Assembly: GCA_964506325.1 (NCBI GenBank)
Contig: CAZDLO010000002.1
Coordinates: forward strand, 1 to 64,000
Length of the DNA: 64,000 nt
Reading direction: 5' to 3'
Source of the DNA: CAINVV01 sp964506325
Lineage (GTDB): Bacteria; Bacteroidota; Bacteroidia; Bacteroidales; Prolixibacteraceae
The notes under the pieces were generated by a model. That model worked only from the letters and a program-made list of their open reading frames with translations, searched no databases and was not told the DNA's origin. Position 1 is the stretch's first letter; each line of letters starts with the position of its first letter. The translations under genes were made by a program, and so were the position numbers. Shown here piece by piece: positions 16,134-25,022 of this stretch.

Positions 16134-19100
16134 ATGAATCTGTCACCTGCCAACCTGCCCAACGAGTCTGACAAGGTAAAAATCGGGATGGATATTGGTT
16201 CAATATCCATCAACACTGCTGTTATGGATTTCAACTGCAAGGTCATTGATACCAGGTATGATTTCTGTCATGGCCGACCTTTCCATGTACTTAAAGAGGT
16301 ACTGGCCAAGCTGATTTCCAATATTGGTGCCGAAAACGTCGGAGATATCGCCTTTACCGGAACAGGCGGAAAACAGGCTTGTGAGTTGCTGGGCGGAAGT
16401 TTCGTGAACGAAATTATCAGCCAGTCAACTTCAGTGGCAAGGCTCTATCCTGAAGTCCGGACCATTATTGAAATGGGGGGTGAGGACTCTAAACTGATCT
16501 TCATGGAGCACAAGGTTGTAGCCAATAAATCTCAGTTGTCAGATTTTGCATTGAATACCTTATGTGCCGCCGGGACAGGTTCGTTCCTGGATCAGCAGGC
16601 CAAAAGAATTGGTGTCTCCATCGTAAAGGAGTTTGGGGAGCTTTCCCTGAAATCGGTTAATCCGCCACGGATTGCAGGCAGATGCAGTGTGTTTGCAAAA
16701 AGTGACATGATTCATCTTCAGCAGATTGCTACTCCCCTGCATGATATCGTTGCCGGGCTCTGTTTCGCAGTTGCCAGGAATTTTAAAAGTACCCTCGGGC
16801 GTGGCAAAGTTTTCCGGAAACCAATAATTTTTCATGGGGGCGTGGCAGCAAATATTGGTATGGTCAGGGCATTTGAGGAGGTTCTGGGTCTTGGGAAAGG
16901 AGAATTGATTATTCCTGAACATCATGCCTGTATGGGTGCCATTGGTGCAGTAATGACTACGATTGAAGATGGATCAAAGATCAATGGATACAAAGGCCTG
17001 TCCGCCCTGGAGGAGTTCCTTGCCGGAGATTCAACCTCCAAGAAATACCATGCACCACTCAGAGAATCCAAGGCAGTCTACCAAAGGGAGGTTACTCCGG
17101 TCCCGACCGGTTTAAGGCCATATTTCACCCTCCTGCCAGGTGCAGATGCTGTACCAAAATTTCCTGTGAGCCTGGGTGTTGATGTTGGTTCATTGAGTAC
17201 CAATATTGTGCTTATCGATGCAAAAAACAATGTGATTGCGCGGAGATACCTGCCAACTGCCAGCAAACCATTGGATGCCATCAGGCTGGGACTAGCAGAA
17301 ATATTTGAGGAAGTAGGAGAGTCAGTGGAGGTTATCTCTGCTGGAACTACGGGTTCCGGACGGTATCTGACCGGTGATTTTATCGGCGCAGACACCATTC
17401 AAAATGAGATTACGGCGCAGGCGACTGCTGCCATTGCGTTTGATCCTACGGTAGACACCATTTTCGAAATCGGGGGTCAGGATTCGAAATATATCCGCAT
17501 TGAAAAGGGAGTAGTAGTTGATTTCGAAATGAACAAGGTCTGCGCTGCCGGTACCGGATCCTTCCTGGAGGAACAGGCAGAAAAACTGAATATCAACATT
17601 GTCAATGACTTTGGAAATATGGCATTAAGTTCACAGCATCCATGCTGTCTGGGCGACCGTTGCACTGTTTTTATGGAGTCGGACCTTAACTCACACCAGC
17701 AAAAAGGGGAGACCAAAGAAAACCTGATAGGAGGTCTGGCTTATTCCATCGTCTTGAATTACATACAGAAAGTGGTCGGAACCAAGCCAATCGGGAATAA
17801 AATCTTCTTTCAGGGTGGCGTAACCAACAATAAGTCGGTCGTGGCAGCATTCGAAGAAGTTACCGGCAAGCAGATAATCATCCCACCCCATTTTGATGTC
17901 ACAGGGGCAATTGGAGCAGCCATTCTGGCGCGGGATGTAAAGAACCCTGATGAAAAATCAAGGTTCAAGGGGTTTGGGGTTTCAAAACTACCCTTCTCCC
18001 TCAAAAAGTTCACCTGCAAGCATTGTTCCAATGATTGCGAAGTACAAATGGTGCAGATCGAGGGGGAAAAGAAACCACTGTATTTTGGCGGGAGATGTGA
18101 CAGGTGGGAGGTTGCCGATCGCAAAGGCAGAGGGATGGATATACCCAATTTATTTAAAGAAAGGCTAAAATTACTGGTTGGCGACTATGTGGAGGAAACT
18201 GCCCGGGGCGACAAGACAACCATCGGCATTCCCCGTGGATTGATGCTTTATTACAATCAATTCCCATTTTGGCGAACTTTCTTCAGGGAACTTGGATTCA
18301 GGGTAGTGGTTTCTGATGAAACGGATTCAAAAATTGTCACAACTTCTCTTGAATCCATCATTGCGGAGACCTGTTTCCCGGTAGAAGTGATGCATGGGCA
18401 TGTCCATAATCTTCTGGAAAAGAGTGTGGATTATGTTTTTATTCCGTTTATTGTAAATGCCAAAGCTGCGAAGAACAATGTCACCAGTAACTGCAACTGC
18501 CCCTGGATTCAGTCCTATCCGTTTATGGTAAGGGGAGCCATGCACAACGATGAGAATGTCGGTAAGCTTTTGATCCCGACACTTCATTTCCGGTTTTCGG
18601 ATAAAGTAATTTACAGGGAACTATCCGGTTTTATGAAAGAGAAATTTGGAGTTCCTTCCTCTAAAGTTATTCGTGCCTTCAAAAAGGCTGATGAAGCACA
18701 AAGCTCTTTCGAAGCATCGCTGAGGCTGCGTGGTGCAGAAGTAATGCAAAATCTCCCGAAAGACAAAAGGGCAATGGCCATCATAGGAAGGCCTTATAAT
18801 TCTTCAGATACCATGCTGAACCTGAATCTTGTTGAGAAGCTGATCAATATGGACATCCTGCCAATCCCGATGGATTACCTGCCATTGCACTCGATAAATG
18901 TCTTTGAAGACTATCCTAAAATGTACTGGCCTAATGGGCAAAAGATTCTTTCTGCCGCTAAAATAGTGAGTCAGACCGAGAATTTGTTTGCCATTTATCT
19001 TAGCAATTTCAGGTGCGGACCGGATTCCTTCCTGCATCATTTTGTCCGTGATGAGATGAAGGGTAAACCTTATCTTTTGCTGGAGGTGGATGAACACAGT

Positions 19101-20443
19101 GCCGATGCCGGGCTACTCACCCGGTGTGAAGCATTTCTTGACAGCCTGAACGGGTACCGCAAGATTCATTCTATAACTAAGCCAGTTGCCCCGGTTTTAT
19201 TTACCAGGCACTTCAACGACGATCGTGTTATTTATTTCCCTTATATGAGGGATGCTGCCTATGCTGTCTCTGCAGCTGTCAGAAGTTGCGGAATCCGATC
19301 AGAGGTTTTGCCGATGACCGACGAGCATGCCTTAGCCCTCGCAAGAAAACACACTTCTTCCCAGGAATGTTTTCCTATGACCTGTACCACGGGTAGCTTT
19401 CTCTCAAAGCTGATGGAGCCGGGTATAGATCCTAAAAAAGTGGCCTTTTTTATGCCCGACCACAATGGCCCTTGCCGTTTTGGCCAGTATAACCAGCTGC
19501 AGCGTAAGATCTTTGACCGGCTGGGGTTCCAGGATGCAGAAATTATTTCACCTGCCAATGATGATTCCTATGAAACCATGGCAGCAGGGAAGTCTACAAA
19601 ATTCAGGTTTACGGCCTGGAAAGGCATGGTGGCTGTTGATCTGCTGCGGAAAATGCAGCAGGAACGCAGGCCTTATGAAGTGGTTAAGGGCATGACTGAT
19701 TCTGTGTACAAAAAGTATCTCGATGAGGTGATTTATTCCCTCGAAAATGGCGCAAATGGCTTAAATGAGGTGCTCTCCAGATCGGCGGCGGCATTTAAAA
19801 ATATCCCGGTAGTGAACGGGAACCGCAAGCCGGTCATACCTGTCATTGGCGAAGTATTCATGCGCGACAATCCTTTCTGCAACGGCTATGTTTTGCAACG
19901 GCTGGAAGAACTTGGAGCAGAAACTTTCATGGCGCCGATGGCCGAGTGGATCAGTTATTCAACCTATCGCTACTGGCGTGACAGTATCTGGAAGGATGAT
20001 TACAAAGGACTCATCAAATCCAGGATACAGGAACTTTCACAACATATTTCCCAGAGGCGGCTGAATAAAAATGTGGCAGGCGTTGCAGAACTCGACCGCG
20101 ATCTGCATCTGAAAGACATGCTTGAGGCATGTGGTACCTATGTGCACAGGCATTACGACGGGGATCCGCCCCTGGCTCTGGGAATGGCAGTCAACCTTAC
20201 CAGGACAAAAATTTCAGGTGTGGCTAATATTCTGCCATTTACCTGCATGCCAGGAACGCTGATTACTTCNNNNNNNNNNCGGTATCGCATGTTTTCAGAA
20301 AGGACCATGACAATATTCCCTGGGAAAACATCGCATATGACGGACAGGATACTGTCAATATTGAAACGCGCCTCCAGGCGTTCATGCACCAGGCAACACT
20401 ATTCTGCAAGGAAAACGGCTATGACAAATCAAGGGTTTGGTAA
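16134..20443 (+). CDS. Giant 2-hydroxyacyl-CoA dehydratase activase-like protein (two BcrA/BadF domains plus DUF2229), interrupted by a scaffold gap
   Basis: Two tandem ASKHA ATPase domains of the BcrA/BadF/HgdC type lie at the N-terminus: GMDIGSISIN with GGEDSKLI and LCAAGTGSFLDQQ, then GVDVGSLSTN with GGQDSKYI and VCAAGTGSFLEEQ. These enzymes hydrolyse ATP to push an electron from a [4Fe-4S] cluster into a partner dehydratase. The second half carries DUF2229 and a dehydratase-subunit-like region (FTCKHCSNDCEVQ, SNCNCPW, SQECFPMTC). A run of ten N sits at 20270-20279. Past it the coding frame changes to SHVFRKDHDNIPWENIAYDG and ends at TAA 20441-20443; the other frame running to 20537 is spurious. 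Start is the ATG at 16134; the TTG at 16128 is less likely. About 1430 residues, usual for these fused proteins, whose substrate is unknown. Confidence 0.85.
20270..20279. other. Scaffold gap (10 N) inside the activase gene
   Basis: Ten N, a placeholder length. If the flanks actually overlap by one base (…ACTTC and CGGTA…), the frame is restored and reads PGTLITSVSHVFRKDH. Confidence 0.9.
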
Positions 20444-20479
20444 ATGCCCCTGTTTAGAGTTGAAAAATAAAGTTTGTTT

Positions 20480-20504
20480 TCCTGAAATAAGGATTTTTTC
20501 AGGA
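20480..20504. terminator. Weak hairpin between convergent genes
   Basis: TCCTGAAA (20480-20487) pairs with TTTCAGGA (20497-20504). There is no strong T run on either side, so termination is only possible. Confidence 0.3.
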
Positions 20505-20575
20505 TCAGATAATCGAAATTGTCCTGGAAATTTTTAAAATGGGATATTCAGTTTTTGAATGTGGTGGATTTCACT

Positions 20576-21094
20576 TTAGCGTATGATTTCCTGTTGACTG
20601 CCCCGGGCAAATAGCTCCTGCATCAGCTTCCTGCCACTGTCTGATTTGAAATATAACCCGGTAAACTTCTGAATTCCTTCAGGTGAGACCTCTTCCTCCA
20701 CCGAATTCACCAGGAAGTCAGCTTCAACCAGCAGTTGAAAGTCAATGCCGTCAATGGCAGAAAATGTGTGATGCTTGCTTATGATGTAGCAGACCCTGTC
20801 TGTAACCGCTGGTCCGATCCCAATTTGTTCCAGTATCAGGCGGGCAACCGGAGGACCTTCAGTCTCCTGTTTCTTTCCATCCGAGAACCCGTATTTATTT
20901 TCAGCTACACGGATTCCAAGGTCATGAAGTATGGCTGTCAGCTCAAGGATAGATTGTGTATCCCTGTCCAGGCCTTCCATATGGCCCAGTAAACTGGCAT
21001 AGCCATGGACTTTAAGTGAGTGTTCAATTCTTTTTTGGTCCCCGCGGTTATGTTGTATCATCTGCAACAATGCCGACTGAATCTGCTTATCCAT
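20576..21094 (-). CDS. HD-domain metal-dependent phosphohydrolase
   Basis: A 172-residue protein with HD-superfamily metal ligands: H in EHSLKVHGYA, the HD doublet in AILHDLGIRVA, and a later conserved region HHTFSAIDGIDFQLLVEADFL with the closing aspartate. Such small HD proteins hydrolyse phosphate esters of nucleotides; the exact substrate is unknown. Its start overlaps the uvrB stop by 8 bases, so it is translationally coupled and in the same operon. Confidence 0.8.
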   Translation of the reverse strand: MDKQIQSALLQMIQHNRGDQKRIEHSLKVHGYASLLGHMEGLDRDTQSILELTAILHDLGIRVAENKYGFSDGKKQETEGPPVARLILEQIGIGPAVTDRVCYIISKHHTFSAIDGIDFQLLVEADFLVNSVEEEVSPEGIQKFTGLYFKSDSGRKLMQELFARGSQQEIIR

Positions 21095-23114
21095 TCCTGC
21101 GTTCCTTTAATAGTTTCTGAATGGCGAACATTTCATCCCGCAACCTTGCTGCTTCCAGGAAATCAAGTTCTTTGGCGGCTTTTTCCATCTCCTTTTTTGT
21201 TTTCAGTATTGCTTTCTCCAAAGCATCGGCATTCATGTATGCCATAACAGGATCCGCGGCATAATCGATGTTCTCCGGTGGCAAATAGGGTTTTGCTCCG
21301 GGCACTTTGGATAACCGGTATTCAAGTCCAATGATTTCACGAGTCGGTTTAACAATTGCAGTGGGTGTTATTCCGTTGGCAAGGTTGTACTCATGCTGTT
21401 TGATTCTCCTGTAGTTCGCTGCATCAATCGTCCGTTGCATCGAGGAAGTAATTTTATCCGCATACATCAGGACCCTTCCATTCAGGTTCCTGGCTGCTCG
21501 GCCGGAGGTCTGGGTAAGGGATCTTTCCGATCTCAGGAATCCTTCCTTATCTGCATCCAGGATCGCCACCAGTGAGACTTCCGGTAAATCCAGACCTTCA
21601 CGCAAAAGGTTGATCCCCACCAGTACATCAAAACTGCCTTTTCTCAGTTCCTCCATGATCTCGACTCTTTCCATAGTGTCTACATCCGAATGGATGTAAC
21701 GGCATTTGATGTTGATCCGGTCAAAATATTTGGAGAGTTCTTCTGCCATCCGCTTGGTAAGGGTTGTCACCAGTATTCTTTCGTTCTTTTCGATCCTGAG
21801 GTGTATCTCGTGGATCAGGTCATCAATCTGGTTGTGAGCAGGCCGTACCTCGATGATGGGGTCCAGCAGGCCGGTAGGCCGGATGATCTGCTCAACAATA
21901 ACTCCTTCACTTTTTTCAAGTTCATAGTCGGCCGGTGTTGCACTGACGAAAATGATTTGCCTGACCACTGATTCAAATTCATCAAATTTCAGGGGCCGGT
22001 TGTCAATTGCCGCCGGTAACCTGAATCCGTAATCTACCAGTGTGGTCTTGCGTGACCTGTCACCTCCGTACATGGCACGTATCTGTGGCATAGTAACATG
22101 GCTTTCGTCAATAATCATGAGAAAGTCCTCCGGGAAAAAATCCAGCAGGCAGAATGGTCTCGACCCGGGGACCCTGCCATCAAAATAGCGGGAATAATTT
22201 TCGATTCCCGGACAATAGCCTAACTCGCGGATCATCTCGAGGTCATAATTGACACGGTCCTCAATCCTTTTGGCTTCCTGGTGTTTTCCTACACTTTTAA
22301 AAAAATCTATTTGCCGGATAAGGTCATCCTGTATTTGCCGGATGGCCGTTTTTACGCGGTCCTTCGTAGTCACAAAGATATTGGCAGGATAAACGGAGTA
22401 GTGTTCGTGACTGAGAAGAAAAGCGCCACTCTCCGGATTAAAGGTGGATATCTCTTCAATTTCATCGCCAAAAAACTGAATCCTGACTGCCTCATCCGCG
22501 TAAGCAGGATAAATATCGACAGTATCTCCTTTTACCCTGAAATTGCCACGCTGAAAATCCAAGTCGGTCCGGGAATACATGGCATCCACCAATTTCCTGA
22601 GCATGGGGTTCCTGCCCAGCTGCTCTCCAACTTTGATATGCGTGACATTGGCGTGAAAGTCTTCAGGATTCCCAATACCGTAAATGCAGGATACCGATGA
22701 GACTACTATGACATCCCTTCGTCCGGACAGCAATGATGAAGTTGCCGCCAGCCTCAGCTTCTCAATCTCCTTGTTGATGGCAAGGTCCTTCTCAATAAAA
22801 GTATCTGTAACTGGCAAATAGGCTTCAGGCTGGTAGTAATCGTAGTAGGAGACGAAATACTGGACGGCATTTTCCGGAAAAAACTGTTTCATCTCTCCGT
22901 AAAGTTGTGCCGCAAGGGTCTTGTTGTGGCTCAGTATCAGGGTAGGTTTCTGTACTTTCTCAATGACGTTAGCCATCGTGAAAGTCTTTCCTGAACCGGT
23001 AACACCCAGGAGTGTCTGGTAAGGTGTTTCATTGATTATTCCTTCACTCAGCTGCTCAATAGCCTGAGGCTGATCTCCTGTGGGAGTGAAATCGGCTATT
23101 ATTTTGAACTGCAT
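21087..23114 (-). CDS. uvrB: Excinuclease ABC subunit B
   Basis: The 675-residue damage-verifying helicase of nucleotide excision repair, which acts with UvrA and UvrC. Seen: Walker A GVTGSGKT (residues 37-44), the beta-hairpin YYDYYQPEAYLP that inserts between strands, IIDESH (DEAD-like motif II), helicase motifs through GINLLREGLDLPE and QTSGRAARN, and the C-terminal UVR motif (KELDFLEAARLRDEM) that contacts UvrC. Full length. The HD gene overlaps its 3' end. Confidence 0.97.
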   Translation of the reverse strand: MQFKIIADFTPTGDQPQAIEQLSEGIINETPYQTLLGVTGSGKTFTMANVIEKVQKPTLILSHNKTLAAQLYGEMKQFFPENAVQYFVSYYDYYQPEAYLPVTDTFIEKDLAINKEIEKLRLAATSSLLSGRRDVIVVSSVSCIYGIGNPEDFHANVTHIKVGEQLGRNPMLRKLVDAMYSRTDLDFQRGNFRVKGDTVDIYPAYADEAVRIQFFGDEIEEISTFNPESGAFLLSHEHYSVYPANIFVTTKDRVKTAIRQIQDDLIRQIDFFKSVGKHQEAKRIEDRVNYDLEMIRELGYCPGIENYSRYFDGRVPGSRPFCLLDFFPEDFLMIIDESHVTMPQIRAMYGGDRSRKTTLVDYGFRLPAAIDNRPLKFDEFESVVRQIIFVSATPADYELEKSEGVIVEQIIRPTGLLDPIIEVRPAHNQIDDLIHEIHLRIEKNERILVTTLTKRMAEELSKYFDRINIKCRYIHSDVDTMERVEIMEELRKGSFDVLVGINLLREGLDLPEVSLVAILDADKEGFLRSERSLTQTSGRAARNLNGRVLMYADKITSSMQRTIDAANYRRIKQHEYNLANGITPTAIVKPTREIIGLEYRLSKVPGAKPYLPPENIDYAADPVMAYMNADALEKAILKTKKEMEKAAKELDFLEAARLRDEMFAIQKLLKERRNG

Positions 23115-23190
23115 AATTTAATCGTAAAGATTATTGGCAAAGGATATATTGAAAAATAGCATCAATTGGCCGAGGATAAAACTTAATCCT

Positions 23191-23790
23191 TCAGTTTTGT
23201 AAATAGGGTAGAATATCTGTTGCGATCATTCCAGCTGCCTCAGCTGCCTGGATACCCAGTTTGCTGTCTTCAAACACCTGGCAAAATTCAGGAGCAACAC
23301 CAATCAGTTCCGCTGCCTTCAGGAAGGTGTCCGGATGGGGTTTGTGGTTTTCTACATCCTCTGCGGTAACAACGTGCTCAAAATGAGAGCGTACCCCGGC
23401 AAGCTCCAGGGTTTTCATCGCATAAAACCTGGTTCCGCCTGTACCACAGGCCATTGGAAGTTTTCCGGAGTATTCCTCAATGATCTTTATTACCGGAGGT
23501 ATCGGGTTTGCCAGATGAATATTTTTGAGAAAATTTGACTCCTTCTTGTCTGCAAATTCCTGAGGGTCAAAATCCTTGTTGAATTTTTCCTTGAGTATCA
23601 CACTGGTTTGGTAGGCAGGGATACCACTCATACTGTAGAAAAGTTCAGGGGAAATTTCAAACCCATATTCAGATGCAGTTTGCTGATAGGCAATGAGATG
23701 AATTGGCATGGTGTCTGAAATGGTGCCGTCAATGTCAAATATCAGTCCCTGCGCCCTTGGATCCACAGCTAACTCTTTATTTTTTATCAT
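23191..23790 (-). CDS. HAD-superfamily hydrolase, beta-phosphoglucomutase-like
   Basis: A 199-residue protein with HAD motif I FDIDGTISDT (nucleophile D19, acid/base D21), motif II ACGTGG, and motifs III/IV HKPHPDTF and VFEDSKLGIQAA. The helical cap between motif I and II is the small type of beta-phosphoglucomutase and phosphatase relatives (subfamily IA). It likely dephosphorylates or isomerises a sugar phosphate in the cytoplasm. It precedes uvrB on the same strand with a ~76-base gap and has its own -7 element. Substrate unknown. Confidence 0.85.
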   Translation of the reverse strand: MIKNKELAVDPRAQGLIFDIDGTISDTMPIHLIAYQQTASEYGFEISPELFYSMSGIPAYQTSVILKEKFNKDFDPQEFADKKESNFLKNIHLANPIPPVIKIIEEYSGKLPMACGTGGTRFYAMKTLELAGVRSHFEHVVTAEDVENHKPHPDTFLKAAELIGVAPEFCQVFEDSKLGIQAAEAAGMIATDILPYLQN

Positions 23791-23808
23791 CCTTCAATCA
23801 ATTTTTGG

Positions 23809-23816
23809 CAAAAATA
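23809..23816 (-). promoter_or_regulatory. Candidate -7 element for the HAD gene
   Basis: Minus strand reads TATTTTTG, exact TAnnTTTG, 18 bases before the start. No clear -33. Confidence 0.45.
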
Positions 23817-23946
23817 GTGAATATAGACCTGACGGGTTGCATCGGATCTGATAAACTTCATTTAGAAGCAAAATTTCTCTGAATTACACGGATATTTTAC
23901 TATTTTGCATTTCCAAAACCTTTTGTTTATTTAATCTGTTTAAACC

Positions 23947-24339
23947 ATGCAAATATATGAGCTATATCTTCCGATGTTAATACCCCTTTGGGGAATTTTT
24001 ATTGGTATTGCATTGGTTATCATAGGGTTTGCGGATAAAAAGGCACTCTATACCTACCTTGGATGGTCCGCCCTGATATTGGTAGGGTTGATTTCTTTTT
24101 ATTGCAACATGTTTATTGTTGACAAGAATCATTTCCAGGAAGGCAGCCAGTTGCGGGAAACCGCCGTGTTACTGTTATCAGCCGGTTGGCTGAATGTTGC
24201 CGGAATTTTTCTGGCCCTTTCATCCCTGCTATTTTTCTATTACAAGAATAAGAGATACATGCTGCTTGCGGTACTGACTGTCATTTTCTTTTCTGTTCAG
24301 TTCTTTCAGTATTACAGCCTGATACAGAAACCTAAGTGA
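23947..24339 (+). CDS. Small four-helix integral membrane protein, unknown function
   Basis: I do not recognise this 130-residue protein. Four hydrophobic segments are visible: LPMLIPLWGIFIGIALVII, LGWSALILVGLISFYC, AVLLLSAGWLNVAGIFLAL and MLLAVLTVIFFSVQFF. No charged catalytic motif, no signal peptide apart from the first helix. It is followed 47 bases later by another unknown gene and then by ovoA, all in the same direction, so the three may be cotranscribed. Confidence 0.65.
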   Translation: MQIYELYLPMLIPLWGIFIGIALVIIGFADKKALYTYLGWSALILVGLISFYCNMFIVDKNHFQEGSQLRETAVLLLSAGWLNVAGIFLALSSLLFFYYKNKRYMLLAVLTVIFFSVQFFQYYSLIQKPK

Positions 24340-24386
24340 AATATAATCGTAATTATTAAACTTCTTACTTTACAAAATGCAAAGCT

Positions 24387-24920
24387 ATGGCTAATGATAT
24401 CAATGGTTTTTGGGAGATTCTGAAAATCGTCCTGCCGGCACTTATTGTCTTTGTGACGGCCTATTTTTTATTTCGTGACATGCTGGAAAATGACAAACGG
24501 CGCAGGGAATTCGAATTCAGGGTAATACATGCCAGGGAGATGACTCCGCTTAAGTTGCAGGCTTACGAGCGATTGACAATGTTTCTCGAAAGGATTGCTC
24601 CTGAGTCGATGCTCCTGAGGCATTCCCCGATTGACCTGACAGTTTCCGAATATCACCAGGTTCTCCTGAGTTCGCTCAGGCAGGAATATGAACATAATAT
24701 TTCCCAGCAGATTTATATTTCACCTGTATTGTGGGAGACCATTCGTGGTGCAAAGGAGAAGATGATTACATTGATCAACCGTTCAGCCGAAGAGCTGGAT
24801 CAAAAAGCTCACGGTTATGAGCTAAGCAAGAAGATTTTCAACAATTATCTTGACGAGGATCCGGCGCCGGTTGCGCTGGCTCTCACTGATCTAAAAAAGG
24901 AGGTTGGTAAATTCCTGTGA
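24387..24920 (+). CDS. Conserved single-pass membrane protein, Bacteroidota-restricted type
   Basis: A 177-residue protein with one N-terminal membrane helix (ILKIVLPALIVFVTAYFLF) and a mainly helical cytoplasmic part rich in charged residues (KLQAYERLTMFLERIAP, SSLRQEYEHNISQQIYIS). It resembles Bacteroidota conserved hypothetical proteins without an assigned function. It sits between the four-helix membrane protein and ovoA on the same strand. No enzyme motif visible. Confidence 0.65.
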   Translation: MANDINGFWEILKIVLPALIVFVTAYFLFRDMLENDKRRREFEFRVIHAREMTPLKLQAYERLTMFLERIAPESMLLRHSPIDLTVSEYHQVLLSSLRQEYEHNISQQIYISPVLWETIRGAKEKMITLINRSAEELDQKAHGYELSKKIFNNYLDEDPAPVALALTDLKKEVGKFL

Positions 24921-25022
24921 AATAACAGAACCATTGAAATCCGGCCGGTAATCAGGGCCGGTACCCGGTGATCAGGCTGGTTTTTTACCTGAAATTCCTG
25001 AAAATTGTTAAAAAATTTATTT

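Noticed and set aside
20280..20537. Continuation of the activase gene in the frame that runs directly through the ten N, to a stop at 20537.
   Set aside because: The translation is nonsense (YRMFSERTMTIFPG…), whereas the frame ending at 20443 gives the conserved family C-terminus.
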